Shown here: positions 1 through 7,812 of the stretch, piece after piece
How the letters are laid out: every line of letters begins with the position of its first letter
Numbering within the stretch: the first letter of the stretch is position 1
Origin: a virus
DNA length: 64,000 nt
Direction: 5' to 3' (one strand)
Virus record (IMG/VR): IMGVR_UViG_3300027754_000067
Coordinates: 1-64,000 of that record
Program-made: the position numbers and the translations under genes
Notes under the pieces: generated by a model
The model's database searches: none
The model's input: the letters and a program-made list of their open reading frames with translations, nothing else
Told to the model about the DNA's origin: nothing

Positions 1-1
1 T

Positions 2-208
2 ATTGTACGTTATGCTTGGCATACAGATAAGTATGTATCTTTTTTGAAAAAACTTCAATGTATGAAATTATTGATTCGCATTCCTCCCACACCACGAGGG
101 TGTGGGTTTCCTGCTCATGCAAATGAAGATTGGTATGCAATGCATTCTCCACAATTTCTCAACAAAAAGGTGAGAATCATTACAAGAGAAATGTGGCTGG
201 AGTACTGA
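2..208 (+). CDS. 3' end of unidentified gene, containing an IS200/IS605-type right end
   Basis: Open frame entering from the left edge and stopping at TGA 206-208 (68 residues visible, ending TREMWLEY). No family recognised. The frame runs straight through the hairpin at 86-106 that matches the right end of the mobile element at 16588-16943, so either the element end became part of the protein or the true gene begins after it. The part after the hairpin (NEDWYAMHSPQ...) reads like ordinary coding sequence. Start is outside the window. Confidence 0.4.
   Translation: MVRYAWHTDKYVSFLKKLQCMKLLIRIPPTPRGCGFPAHANEDWYAMHSPQFLNKKVRIITREMWLEY
69..120 (+). mobile_element. right-end hairpin of an IS200/IS605-type element (relic)
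   Basis: ATTGATTCGCATTCCTCCCAC, hairpin, then GTGGGTTTCCTGCTCATG. The hairpin arms CCCACACC (86-93) and GGTGTGGG (99-106) enclose ACGAG. The flanks are identical to 16893-16942, where the arms are CCCACGGG/CCCGTGGG, so the inner pairs differ but pairing is kept. This layout is typical of the right end of IS200/IS605 family elements. The rest of the element would lie left of the window. Confidence 0.6.
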
Positions 209-308
209 AAGAATAACACATGTTAGTAATCCAGTAAACAGATTGATTGCCGTGCAATGATTATTATAATTTGTTGACAGTGCAACAAACATCAGGTATA
301 ACAAGAAC

Positions 309-734
309 ATGACAAACCAAACTGATTTCAATGACAATCCTCGTGAATGCAATGACAACGTTGGAACCATGTGGTGTTGGCATCGCAGGTATTCTCTTGG
401 AGACAATGATTCCAGCAAGTACAATCATTCTGATTTTTCTGGATGGGAAGAAATGAAGAAGGAGATTATGCATCGGGAGAAGGCAATTGCTATTCTGCCG
501 TTGTATCTTCATGATCATGGTAATATTACCATGAGGACCACATCATTTAATGATGCTTTTGATTCTGGGCAGGTAGGTTTTATTTTCTTTCGCCGCAATA
601 GGATTGAAGAACTCGGATATAATCGTGCCACCAAGAAGGCCATTGAGGCAGCTTGTGAGCTCCTTCGTGGAGAGGTAGAGGATTATGACCGCTATCTCCG
701 TGGTGATGAAGAAGAAGAAGAATATGTCCAGTAA
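309..734 (+). CDS. conserved phage protein of unknown function, 141 aa
   Basis: Class L promoter: TTGACA 274-279, 17 bp, TATAAC, 6 bp, ATG. The protein has a WCWHRRYSLGD segment near residue 22-32, an ILPLYLHDHGNITM stretch in the middle, a DSGQVGFIFF strand and a very acidic tail (GDEEEEEYVQ). I recognise this arrangement from many large phages, without a known function. The 3' end overlaps the next gene by 11 bases, suggesting coupled translation. Confidence 0.85.
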   Translation: MTNQTDFNDNPRECNDNVGTMWCWHRRYSLGDNDSSKYNHSDFSGWEEMKKEIMHREKAIAILPLYLHDHGNITMRTTSFNDAFDSGQVGFIFFRRNRIEELGYNRATKKAIEAACELLRGEVEDYDRYLRGDEEEEEYVQ

Positions 735-969
735 AAAACCACTGGAAGTCGGTAAGTTATATCAAACAAAAATAAAAATTAGTTTTTATAGCGATATTTC
801 AAATAGTTTTGTGTGGTTAAAAAACTTGGAATCCATGACAGTGATCATGATTTTGGAAAATGGTTGTTTTGATAGATTTAACAAAATCATTACAGAAGAT
901 GGGCAAGTAGGCTACATTGATTCCACCTTTCATTACGAAGATGGAGGAACAGTGGAAAAAGTCATTTGA
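724..969 (+). CDS. small GxLY-family protein, 81 aa
   Basis: Starts inside the end of the previous gene; the purine run GAAGAAGAAG before ATG 724 serves as ribosome site. The pattern is VGKLYQ at the N-terminus, a hydrophobic VIMILE strand and a late ITEDGQVGYID turn. The same plan occurs at 3260, 3529, 5141, 8155, 19112 and 19393, probably a small beta-barrel family expanded in this genome. Function unknown. Its last codons overlap the -35 box of the next promoter. Confidence 0.7.
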   Translation: MSSKKPLEVGKLYQTKIKISFYSDISNSFVWLKNLESMTVIMILENGCFDRFNKIITEDGQVGYIDSTFHYEDGGTVEKVI

Positions 970-994
970 CAAATGTTCAGTGATAGTGTATAGT
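966..994 (+). promoter_or_regulatory. class L promoter (example) nested in the end of the upstream gene
   Basis: TTGACA 966-971, 17-bp spacer, TATAGT 989-994, then CTTTCT and ATG at 1001. The -35 overlaps the stop codon of the preceding gene. Predicted transcription start is the A of the ATG. Confidence 0.75.
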
Positions 995-1000
995 CTTTCT

Positions 1001-1732
1001 ATGACTGAGAAGTACCTATTCGGATCAGCATTGACCAAGAAATATTTTCCAGAGTATCGTACTCCGAACGATATTGATTGGGTTGTCTTTGATAAAGACA
1101 AAGAAAAAGATTCTGTAACCGCAGTAGAAGAGTATTATTATCTTCCTGTTGCTCCTCATAGAGAAATGACTCCTGACGAACTTTACACTGTGAAAGTTTC
1201 TCATGCAATTTATGATATTCATTGGAAAAAGACGATGTCTGATATTCGTTTTTTCCAAATCAAAGGTTGCAAAATTGATCGGTCATATCTAAAAGACCTC
1301 CGAGAATTCTGGAAAACTGTTCATGGAGAGCAGCGTCGAACAAATTTTGATATTGATCCTGATAAGTTTTTCACAGATAAAGTAAAACGGGAAATTCCGC
1401 ATGATGAACTTCATGTAATGCTTCATAATCCACCATCTTATCTTAAAATGGTGGAAGGAATTAATCCGGTAGAAAACAAATTCTTTAATGAGCTCTCCGA
1501 ACAAGAGCGTGTTGATATTTGTTTTGAAGAAGCTTTTGTTATTGCTTTGGAGCGATTCAATACAGAGCGGTTTGAAAAAAGAACAGCCTATTGCATTGCA
1601 CAACAATCTCTGGTAACAAGGATTCATCCAGTTTGGATCGCAGACTATGTGATTGAGAATTGGAATAAAGCATTTTGGAATGCAAGTAACTCACAGCACT
1701 GGAATCAGTACGTAACCCTAAGAAAGAAATAA
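1001..1732 (+). CDS. nucleotidyltransferase-fold-like protein, 243 aa
   Basis: The start at 1001 is chosen because the class L promoter (966-994) points at it; a longer frame from 917 would include the promoter. The N-terminus has FGSAL followed about 14 residues later by NDIDWVV, resembling the GS and DxD motifs of nucleotidyltransferases; a second part (HDELHVMLHNPPSYLKM) is all-alpha in character. No substrate can be named. It probably heads an operon with the three YSSWD-type genes downstream (5-22 base gaps). Confidence 0.65.
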   Translation: MTEKYLFGSALTKKYFPEYRTPNDIDWVVFDKDKEKDSVTAVEEYYYLPVAPHREMTPDELYTVKVSHAIYDIHWKKTMSDIRFFQIKGCKIDRSYLKDLREFWKTVHGEQRRTNFDIDPDKFFTDKVKREIPHDELHVMLHNPPSYLKMVEGINPVENKFFNELSEQERVDICFEEAFVIALERFNTERFEKRTAYCIAQQSLVTRIHPVWIADYVIENWNKAFWNASNSQHWNQYVTLRKK

Positions 1733-1737
1733 CCAAC

Positions 1738-2028
1738 ATGACTATCTCTAAAGAACAAATTCTCGTCAAAATTCAAGAAAAAGATTTTGATTTTTTTGAT
1801 CAGTATGGTGACAACCAGAAACAGCTTCGAGAATCTGGTGTTTCATTTCCTTATCGTCTCAATATGGGTGACGGCAATGAAATCACAGAAGTTTGCTATT
1901 TCCCAGAACATGATCTTCATGTTATGATGACAGGTTGTTATAGCTCATGGGATTCAACCCAATGGGATGAAATTGGACTAGCAAGTCCGTTTACCTTCAC
2001 CGAAACACGCTTTAAATTTAAAGAATAA
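1738..2028 (+). CDS. YSSWD-family small protein 1, 96 aa
   Basis: First of three tandem paralogs. Shared core: GDGNE, a strand before the aromatic-hydrophobic YFPEHDLHVMMTG, YSSWD, and a C-terminal ETR. N-terminal helix SKEQILVKIQEKDFDFFD. I recall similar short proteins in other large phages; function unknown. Follows the previous stop by 5 bases with a purine-rich AAGAAAGAAA stretch. Confidence 0.75.
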   Translation: MTISKEQILVKIQEKDFDFFDQYGDNQKQLRESGVSFPYRLNMGDGNEITEVCYFPEHDLHVMMTGCYSSWDSTQWDEIGLASPFTFTETRFKFKE

Positions 2029-2040
2029 TAGGAGTTTATA

Positions 2041-2346
2041 ATGGAAATCACACTAGATCTAGTAAAAGAAAAAATCGCTGCTAGCTCATACAAGTTTTTT
2101 GATTTTGATTATTGGGATGAATACGGAGAAGCATCAGAAGATCCATTTAAAGATGGTCAAATGGTATATGTCCATTCGGATAATGATGGTGATGGCCGTC
2201 ATGCAACAAAAACTGTCTATTTACCGAAACTGGATGTGTATATTACGCTAGAAGGCTGGTATAGTTCCTACGAAGGTGCAAATTACAATAAAATTGGATT
2301 CTCGAAACCTTACGAATACAAAGAAACTCGTTATCAAATTCTATAA
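2041..2346 (+). CDS. YSSWD-family small protein 2, 101 aa
   Basis: Second tandem paralog: GDGRHATKTVYLP, LDVYITLEGWYSSYEG, ending KETRYQIL. Clear AGGAG ribosome site (AATAGGAGTTTATA then ATG). The copy is strongly diverged from 1738, so the duplication is old. Confidence 0.78.
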   Translation: MEITLDLVKEKIAASSYKFFDFDYWDEYGEASEDPFKDGQMVYVHSDNDGDGRHATKTVYLPKLDVYITLEGWYSSYEGANYNKIGFSKPYEYKETRYQIL

Positions 2347-2368
2347 TCTGACTATCGGAGACAAATAA

Positions 2369-2746
2369 ATGACAATCAAATTGGCATCAAAAGAAGAAAT
2401 TCTTGAACACGTTGAAATGAATAATTGTTCTTGGTTTGAAAATAAAGAATATATTTCTAAATCATCTCTTCCACGCCTAGAGTATAATTCACCAGAATAT
2501 ATTCGGAGGTATGTTGATCGAATTTTTACTGAAGAAGAAGAGGCTGAAAACGAAGTTTATGCTTCAGCTTATGTTATTGATGATTATAATGAAGGGGATG
2601 GTAATACAGCCCAACAAACTCATTACTTCAAGCCATATGATCTTTACGTTTCCCTTTATGGAGTTTATAGTTCTTGGGATCGAACAATATACGATAACGT
2701 CTATGTAACAACACCATACCAACACACAGAAACCCGTTATAGATAA
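2369..2746 (+). CDS. YSSWD-family small protein 3, 125 aa
   Basis: Third tandem paralog with an insertion of about 25 acidic residues before GDGNTAQQTHYF; then YDLYVSLYGVYSSWD and ETRYR at the end. CGGAG ribosome site. The three genes keep the same order of motifs but share few side chains. Confidence 0.78.
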   Translation: MTIKLASKEEILEHVEMNNCSWFENKEYISKSSLPRLEYNSPEYIRRYVDRIFTEEEEAENEVYASAYVIDDYNEGDGNTAQQTHYFKPYDLYVSLYGVYSSWDRTIYDNVYVTTPYQHTETRYR

Positions 2747-2828
2747 TCGTTTTCCTACTGTTCATTGCCATGAGCAACAGGAGAAAAAATCGTTTGACTA
2801 ACATTGAGTCATAGTGTATAGTCTGTCC

Positions 2829-3263
2829 ATGACGCAGTTCAATAAGTATCTGGATATGGCTATTTCATTTGCTCGTGAGCATCAGCATGATAATTCGCTT
2901 CCGGCATTTGTTACTTCGATTATTGTGTCAGGAGGATCAGTATTGAGTGTTGGGTTTAATTCCAGATCCAATACTGGTCTTCAGCGTCGTTATATGCAGA
3001 ATCCTCATTGCAACAGTATTCATGCTGAAGTTGATGCAATTCTTAATGTTCGCAAGAAGATTGACTTGACCAATTCCAAGATTTATACTGTTCGCCGGTT
3101 GCGATCAGATACCATGGAAAATCCCAATATTGGTTGTGCAAAGAACTGCCCAATGTGTTCCGCTATTATTTATGCTTACGGTATCAAGCGATCTTATTAT
3201 ACCATTGACAATCACAACTTTGGGGTCATGAAGGTGGTTGATCCAAGGAATAATCATCAGTGA
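2829..3263 (+). CDS. deoxycytidylate/cytidine deaminase-like protein (copy 1), 144 aa
   Basis: Class L promoter TTGACT 2794-2799, TATAGT, 6 bp, ATG 2829 (the in-frame ATG at 2814 lies upstream of the predicted transcript start). Zinc-dependent deaminase signature: SIHAEVDAI (His and catalytic Glu near residue 64-66) and CAKNCPMC near residue 106, giving the HAE...PCxxC-like ligands. The family hydrolyses amino groups of cytosine nucleotides or acts on other substrates; exact substrate cannot be read. A second copy at 28667 is about 90% identical. Confidence 0.8.
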   Translation: MTQFNKYLDMAISFAREHQHDNSLPAFVTSIIVSGGSVLSVGFNSRSNTGLQRRYMQNPHCNSIHAEVDAILNVRKKIDLTNSKIYTVRRLRSDTMENPNIGCAKNCPMCSAIIYAYGIKRSYYTIDNHNFGVMKVVDPRNNHQ

Positions 3264-3532
3264 ATAAGATTGATCCAAATTTTTTCCAAGTAGGAAAACT
3301 TTACGAGTGGAAAAGGAAAAATTCTTTCTATTTCCATTTATATGACATCAATAATGATAAAATTAATTACAGCGACTGTAAAGCTAATTTAGTTCCAGGA
3401 GAAATTGTTTTTATCCTGGAGGTGCTCCCAAAATCAGAAATTGTTTCTGTAAGAATGATGACATCTACAGGAATAATTGCTTGGGGTCAATTCTATCATA
3501 TACACACTGAATCATATTGGCAAAAGCTATGA
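3260..3532 (+). CDS. small GxLY-family protein, 90 aa, GTG start
   Basis: Begins with GTG in a GTGA overlap with the deaminase stop. FFQVGKLYEWK near residue 8, VFILEVLP in the middle, then MMTSTGIIAWGQF. Translationally coupled to both neighbours. Same fold family as 724 and 3529. Confidence 0.7.
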   Translation: MNKIDPNFFQVGKLYEWKRKNSFYFHLYDINNDKINYSDCKANLVPGEIVFILEVLPKSEIVSVRMMTSTGIIAWGQFYHIHTESYWQKL

Positions 3533-3780
3533 GTACTTCTGATTTTTTCCAAGTAGGAAAGCTATATCAATGTAATTTGCAAGATCTTGGTCTTTATCTG
3601 GACAAAGAACACAGCACCCATATTGGTTGTTTAAGCAGAGGATCAACCATTATGGTTATAGAAATCAATGATAACAACAACATTAAAATTTTGTCAAATG
3701 ATAAGGTTGGATGGTTTTTTTGTCCGCAATGGGGATATGAAAAATATTTCAAACAAATCGGTGAATCAACGGATATCTAA
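3529..3780 (+). CDS. small GxLY-family protein, 83 aa
   Basis: ATG 3529 overlaps the preceding stop as ATGA. FFQVGKLYQCN is nearly the same opening as the previous gene, so this is a tandem duplicate that has diverged (TIMVIEI, KILSNDKVGWFFC). Function unknown. Confidence 0.72.
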   Translation: MSTSDFFQVGKLYQCNLQDLGLYLDKEHSTHIGCLSRGSTIMVIEINDNNNIKILSNDKVGWFFCPQWGYEKYFKQIGESTDI

Positions 3781-3827
3781 TCAGAAAAAGGTTTGACATC
3801 TCCAGCAAGAAAGTGTAGAGTAATCAC

Positions 3828-4040
3828 ATGAGCAAGACGAACAAGGGTTTGAGCGGGCACAGTGTTCGTAATCCTCTGGCTATTGCGGCATTTAGTCGTA
3901 ATGGTGGAGGATACATGAAGGATCGCCGTGAAGAGCGTCAAGGTGCTCGGAATGATTTCCGTGATTTGATTGCCAAGTATGGCGATGACGATGATCAGCA
4001 CGAGGATGATTGGGCTGATGAATACGGTTGTGAGGACTGA
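3828..4040 (+). CDS. small protein with acidic tail, 70 aa
   Basis: Class L promoter TTGACA 3793-3798, TAGAGT, 6 bp, ATG. The N-terminal half is basic (NPLAIAAFSRNGGGYMKDRREERQGAR), the tail is Asp/Glu-rich (GDDDDQHEDDWADEYG). The N-terminal half resembles 23159 (NAVAAHQRNSAGPMKDKRQAR), so the two are paralogs. This N(x)VA-RN-aG-MKD pattern is common in phages; function unknown. Confidence 0.75.
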   Translation: MSKTNKGLSGHSVRNPLAIAAFSRNGGGYMKDRREERQGARNDFRDLIAKYGDDDDQHEDDWADEYGCED

Positions 4041-4128
4041 AAGAGTTTAGGAAAAAGAAAAAAGGTTTGACTTCTGAGGCAACAAAGGCTATAACTGGAT
4101 TCAAGAAAGGTTCAAGAAAAACAAAACA

Positions 4129-4653
4129 ATGACTACCACTACTGACACCACTATTCCCGTCGTTTCCACCCTTACCACTGTTACGGAGGATGTAGTTGCA
4201 ACGGCAACTCCTGCTATGCCGGTTCCACGTGTTCGTGGAGCGGTTTCTGCAAGTGCTGCCAAGGTTGAGGCTCCCAAGGTATTCAAGCTTGGTGTTCATG
4301 CTGTTCTTACGGCGAATGTTGGTGATCTCCTTGCAGGACAGAAGGTATTTATTTCTTCTGTGTCACCTCTTCAGGTGAGTGACAAGGAGGGTCACACTGT
4401 TACGGTTGCACCAGAGCAGATTAAGACCATGAAGGGTCGTCCTTGCAAGGTTCCTGTTGCTTCTTCGGTGGCACCTGTTGTTGCTGTTGTTTCTGCCCCT
4501 CCGGTTGTCGAGTCAGCACCTCCTGTTGTTGCCTCTCTGGAGGCTGTTGTGGAGGTTGCAACTGTCGTGACTGAGGAAGTGTCGGCAGCGGTTGATGAGG
4601 CTTTTGCAGAGGCTCTAATGGAGTCTGAACAGACTGTTCCCGTTCTAGATTGA
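4129..4653 (+). CDS. KLGxHAV-family protein with Ala/Val-rich extensions, 174 aa
   Basis: Class S promoter: TTGACT, 17 bp, TATAAC, then a leader of about 34 bases containing AAGAAAGGTTCAAG, a leader shared with 12817. Core about residue 50-108: KLGVHAVLTANVGD, KVFISSVSPLQVS, then KTMKGRPCKV. Paralogs at 12817, 25172 and 26860 have only this core; here it is flanked by low-complexity Ala/Val/Thr/Pro segments. Unknown function. A covarying hairpin follows at 4686. Confidence 0.75.
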   Translation: MTTTTDTTIPVVSTLTTVTEDVVATATPAMPVPRVRGAVSASAAKVEAPKVFKLGVHAVLTANVGDLLAGQKVFISSVSPLQVSDKEGHTVTVAPEQIKTMKGRPCKVPVASSVAPVVAVVSAPPVVESAPPVVASLEAVVEVATVVTEEVSAAVDEAFAEALMESEQTVPVLD

Positions 4654-4685
4654 TACCCCATCAATTTTTAACGGAACGCAGTGGG

Positions 4686-4711
4686 GAGCGCATACTGCAT
4701 AAATAACGCTT
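4686..4711 (+). other. GCGCATAC hairpin element, copy 1
   Basis: Downstream of a class S gene: GTGGG, stem GAGCG / CGCTT, loop starting CATAC and ending AA. One G-T wobble closes the stem. Member of the 13-copy covarying family. Confidence 0.65.
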
Positions 4712-4826
4712 ATTTTTCCATATAGCCGAATTACTTCTCAAGACCAACTTTGAGCAAAGAATTGGGGCATTAAGTTTAATATTGACTTAAAGTGGTTCAA
4801 GACCATAATATGGTACAAAGTAAATT

Positions 4827-5144
4827 ATGACCGACGAAGAATTTCAAGCTGCTTTTGCTGATTTTGATGATATATCAAGCCAATATACGCCTGTTGACAT
4901 TTTAGCAAAGTATGCTAATGGTGAAAAGCTTGAAGTAGGCTCTTTGTATCGTGCTTTAGATATTTTGTGCTCAGCTTATGGAAGGGTCATAGCTCAAAAT
5001 GGAGATATTTTCATGTGTCTAGAGCAGCTAAATTCTGAGAGTACATCTGAGTATCAAAATTATAAGTTTCTTTTAGAAAATGGAGATATTTTTACTTTTC
5101 GCTATGATCCAACATATAGTTTTTGTGAGAAAGTAAATCCATGA
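4827..5144 (+). CDS. unidentified small protein, 105 aa
   Basis: TTGACT at about 4783 with TAATAT downstream forms a weaker promoter. The middle VGSLYRALD and the strand YKFLLENGDIF loosely resemble the GxLY family. Followed by an ATGA overlap with the next gene. Confidence 0.65.
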   Translation: MTDEEFQAAFADFDDISSQYTPVDILAKYANGEKLEVGSLYRALDILCSAYGRVIAQNGDIFMCLEQLNSESTSEYQNYKFLLENGDIFTFRYDPTYSFCEKVNP

Positions 5145-5392
5145 TTAAATCGGGTAGTCTAGTTCGATGGAAGAACTGGGAGAAATTGAAGAAACATTAT
5201 TTAGTTGGGACTGATTCAAGTAAGAGAATTATTTCAATTAACCAAAGTGATTCTTTAATGTTTTTGGAAGAGATTCGCATTGGTTCCAGTGAGATTAGTG
5301 TTAATGTTGTAAAAGTCTTGACTGGTTCTGGGATCATTGTTACAATTTTGGCTGAAGCTTCTGAGTTTGAGATTTTGGAGGCGGTGAAATAA
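5141..5392 (+). CDS. small GxLY-like protein, 83 aa
   Basis: ATGA overlap with the upstream gene. SGSLVRWKNW at the N-terminus, LMFLEEIRIG in the middle, VVKVLTGSGIIVTI at the end: the same layout as the GxLY family with Val instead of Tyr. Function unknown. Confidence 0.7.
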   Translation: MIKSGSLVRWKNWEKLKKHYLVGTDSSKRIISINQSDSLMFLEEIRIGSSEISVNVVKVLTGSGIIVTILAEASEFEILEAVK

Positions 5393-5395
5393 TTT

Positions 5396-6085
5396 ATGGA
5401 AGCATCTGAGCTAAAAGAGATTCTGGATCAGCACCGGCTTTGGATTGATGGAAAGGGAGGGAGTCGTGCAGACCTCCGTGGTGCAAACCTCCATCGTGCA
5501 AACCTCCGTGGAGCAAACCTCGGAGGTGCAAACCTCGGGCATGCATACCTCTTGCGTGCAGACCTCACTGGTGCAAACCTCTATTGTGCAGACTTGACGA
5601 GTGCATACCTCTCGGGTGCAAACCTCATTGGTGCAAACCTCGGACGTGCAAACCTCGGAGGTGCAAACCTCGGAGGTGCAAACCTCGAACGTGCAAACCT
5701 CGGAGGTGCAAACCTCACGGGTGCAAACCTCAAGGATGCATACCTCACGGGTGCAAACCTCATTAGTGCAAACCTCATTGGTGCAAACCTCAAGGATGCA
5801 AACCTCATTGGTGCAATCCTCTCGGGTGCAAACCTCACGAATGCCATTTTATCTGATGTTTCTTGGATTATTCCCGGTTGTTTGGCTCAGTTGAATAATA
5901 TTGATTATTGTGGCTTTTATCTAGAAAAAGAGAGAAAATACGAAAACTTTATTCAAGACAGCATTGGATTTTTCATTCAAAACAATCCCGAAGAAAAGAC
6001 TTTTGATATGCTCCTTGGAGATCGGATTATTCGAGGTATTCCTGATTGGGTAAAGTATTCGGGAATGAAACAGATTTTGTCATAG
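5396..6085 (+). CDS. pentapeptide-repeat protein with C-terminal domain, 229 aa
   Basis: N-terminal segment ELKEILDQHRLWIDG shared by the whole set, then about 25 A(N/D)LxG-type pentapeptides (residues 25-150), then a C-terminal domain of about 75 residues (FIQDSIGFFIQNNP, GDRIIRGIPDWVKYSG) found again only in the gene at 10994. Pentapeptide repeats fold as a right-handed quadrilateral beta-helix; some members mimic DNA. Each repeat is a 15-bp unit with almost invariant codons (GCA AAC CTC), implying recent amplification. It starts 3 bases after the previous stop. Confidence 0.88.
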   Translation: MEASELKEILDQHRLWIDGKGGSRADLRGANLHRANLRGANLGGANLGHAYLLRADLTGANLYCADLTSAYLSGANLIGANLGRANLGGANLGGANLERANLGGANLTGANLKDAYLTGANLISANLIGANLKDANLIGAILSGANLTNAILSDVSWIIPGCLAQLNNIDYCGFYLEKERKYENFIQDSIGFFIQNNPEEKTFDMLLGDRIIRGIPDWVKYSGMKQILS

Positions 6086-6108
6086 AATTTACTTAGAAAG
6101 ATTAGATT

Positions 6109-6363
6109 ATGGATATCCGAGAAGAGGTTCCGTACAATGCATTTGTTAACATGCCTCCGATGTATTGGCGTAACATTGATGAGGCTAAGGGAGCATTGTA
6201 TTTTCTTGCCGCAATAGATTCAACATTCCCAATAGATGATTTTGCATACAAGCTGCCATTCATTCGTGCTATTGATGCATGTAAAGATTTTGAAGACATT
6301 AAAGAAGTATATTTAAAATATTTCGGTGATAAACACAAGAAAGTAGTTTTGAATTCTCTTTAA
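6109..6363 (+). CDS. unidentified small protein, 84 aa
   Basis: Follows the pentapeptide gene by 23 bases with AGAAAGATTAGATT before ATG. Mostly helical look (FIRAIDACKDFEDIKEVYLKYF). No family recognised. Confidence 0.6.
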   Translation: MDIREEVPYNAFVNMPPMYWRNIDEAKGALYFLAAIDSTFPIDDFAYKLPFIRAIDACKDFEDIKEVYLKYFGDKHKKVVLNSL

Positions 6364-6393
6364 TAATCTTATCAAGAAAGACATAATAGAGTC

Positions 6394-6537
6394 ATGAATC
6401 AGATTTCACTACCAGAAGTAAGCAATGCTTTACTTGATCCATCGATTTTTAATCGATCAACTTTTGTTTTACTGCTTTTGAGTGCAGTGTTTGAATCACT
6501 TATATTAAAGCAATATATCATGTGGATTATGGGTTAA
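6394..6537 (+). CDS. single-span membrane microprotein, 47 aa
   Basis: ATG 6394 preceded by CATAAT and exactly 6 bp, matching the class L geometry, although the -35 (TTTAAT) is weak. Residues 23-45 are hydrophobic (TFVLLLLSAVFESLIL), a probable membrane segment. Function unknown. Confidence 0.5.
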   Translation: MNQISLPEVSNALLDPSIFNRSTFVLLLLSAVFESLILKQYIMWIMG

Positions 6538-6609
6538 TGGAATAGATTGCGGCAAACACATAAAAATTATATCATTGATATCATCAAATAGATAAGGTAA
6601 GTTAACAAC

Positions 6610-6978
6610 ATGGACAAAGATACAAAACTGCTTCTTGGTTGGACGATAACTTGTTTGTTTGCATTAATTCTGATAATCGGATTTACTCCATCGCCCGAAC
6701 GAAGAGTAGATCCTGTTTTAGAAGCCATACAGGAGCGAAACAGGATTTATATTATTGAACGAGGTGCAGAAGATGACGCTTCTGACAAAGCACTATCGGA
6801 GCATCAAGAGGTAAACTATGTAAGATGCTTTCTTCGACCGGCTGGATATGTGACTTGTCAGGTTCATACACCGCCAATGGATGTTGAAGCATATTGCCGA
6901 GCAAGGGGTCCACGGGAGTTTCTTGTTGATGGGAATCGTTGTCGATGGACAAGTCCGTCTTCAATGTCTCATCCATAA
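6610..6978 (+). CDS. membrane-anchored protein, 122 aa
   Basis: Class L promoter: TTGATA 6575-6580, 17 bp, TAAGTT, 6 bp, ATG, with a GCGGCAAACA box at 6549. Residues 8-26 form a membrane segment (LLGWTITCLFALILIIG), then a soluble part with three Cys (YVRCFLRPAGYVTCQV, YCRARG, NRCRW). Probable N-in, C-out topology. Unknown function. Confidence 0.7.
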   Translation: MDKDTKLLLGWTITCLFALILIIGFTPSPERRVDPVLEAIQERNRIYIIERGAEDDASDKALSEHQEVNYVRCFLRPAGYVTCQVHTPPMDVEAYCRARGPREFLVDGNRCRWTSPSSMSHP

Positions 6979-7052
6979 TGTTGCGGCAAACATATTAAAA
7001 AAATAATATTGGTTGACAAATCCAGTAAGATAGGATAGGATAAGGTAATAAC

Positions 7053-7307
7053 ATGAATTGCGAATTTGGATCACCTAGTCGTATCCCTCATTATCTTATG
7101 GATAATAATCCTTTTGTTGATCCTTGCATTGGGTGGACATTAGATCATTATGTGCATCGTCATTGTCCGATGACGAAAAAGGATTTCAGGGAGTTGACTG
7201 ATAGACATGATATGTCTGTATCTCCATGGAGGCAACACTGTGATTGTTTGCTGTGTGATGAGGATATGGAGACAGAGATGGACCAATATCGTTATTGGGC
7301 ACCATGA
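7053..7307 (+). CDS. unidentified small protein, 84 aa
   Basis: TTGACA at 7013, 17 bp, TAGGAT, then 11 bases to ATG: an extra 5-base unit compared with class L. Cys/His-rich (HCPMTKKDF, HCDCLLCDED), which could bind a metal. Heads a small operon with the next two genes. Confidence 0.65.
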   Translation: MNCEFGSPSRIPHYLMDNNPFVDPCIGWTLDHYVHRHCPMTKKDFRELTDRHDMSVSPWRQHCDCLLCDEDMETEMDQYRYWAP

Positions 7308-7310
7308 CTC

Positions 7311-7412
7311 ATGTTTAAGGATGAGTTTCAGATTGCATTACTGATTTTTGTATTCTTTTTGTTTTACAGCATTGGAATGACATTATCAAAGATGGGTTTT
7401 ACAATCAATTAA
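7311..7412 (+). CDS. single-span membrane microprotein, 33 aa
   Basis: Three bases after the previous stop. Hydrophobic core ALLIFVFFLFYSIGMTL (residues 9-25). Too short for family assignment; its position in an operon and intact frame support it. Confidence 0.5.
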   Translation: MFKDEFQIALLIFVFFLFYSIGMTLSKMGFTIN

Positions 7413-7419
7413 GGGTAAA

Positions 7420-7629
7420 ATGGAAAATTGTTTTGTTTGCCGCAAATTTATTGAGGGAGATGATCTGATTAAATCATCTGGCTATTATGTTTGTTCTGGA
7501 TGTTACAAGAAACCAGCCAATAATACTTGTGTGGGAAATTGCGGCAAGAAGTATCAATTGCCATTTAAATTCAATTGCACATCATGCTTCAAACGAGCAA
7601 AAAATATTGACTCCAATCCAGATGCCTGA
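7420..7629 (+). CDS. zinc-ribbon protein, 69 aa
   Basis: AAGGG ribosome site. Cys pairs CFVC, CSGC, CVGNC and CTSC make two zinc-binding knuckles. No catalytic residues evident. The last 10 codons contain the -35 and spacer of the promoter for the next gene. Confidence 0.75.
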   Translation: MENCFVCRKFIEGDDLIKSSGYYVCSGCYKKPANNTCVGNCGKKYQLPFKFNCTSCFKRAKNIDSNPDA

Positions 7630-7641
7630 TATATTCTCTCT

Positions 7642-7806
7642 ATGGAAACAACAAAGCAGTGTGCAAAGCAATTGATTGGCAAGCATCAGGGTTGCGGAGG
7701 TGAAGTGTATTACTTCAGTACTCGTAATTTTGGATTCCGTAAGTGTTTCAAGTGCAATGCAGATGGTATGAGGGGAACGACTTCACCTTCCTTGGAGCAG
7801 GAGTAA
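7642..7806 (+). CDS. CGGE zinc-knuckle protein (copy 1), 54 aa
   Basis: Class L promoter inside the upstream gene: TTGACT 7607-7612, TATATT, CTCTCT, ATG. Contains CGGEVYYFSTRNFGFRKC and CNADGMRGTTSP; paralog at 38322 has CGGEVFYHSGRSFAYRQC and GMHGTLSP. Likely a small zinc-binding protein. Confidence 0.75.
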   Translation: METTKQCAKQLIGKHQGCGGEVYYFSTRNFGFRKCFKCNADGMRGTTSPSLEQE

Positions 7807-7812
7807 ATTAAA

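Noticed and set aside
917-1000. Extended N-termini of several genes (917, 2814, 18150, 25478, 34531, 34828, 35700, 48400)
   Set aside because: The extra codons lie upstream of the predicted transcription start or ribosome site, so the internal ATG is preferred.
5460-5840. Regular 15-bp repeats resembling a CRISPR-like array
   Set aside because: Units are contiguous, in frame and encode A(N/D)LxG pentapeptides; there are no spacers.
5581-5847. Long open frames on the opposite strand and other frames across pentapeptide genes (RFAPxRFAP, VQTSxVQTS, CKPxGCKP types)
   Set aside because: They arise automatically because the 15-bp unit lacks stops in several frames; none has a start signal of its own.
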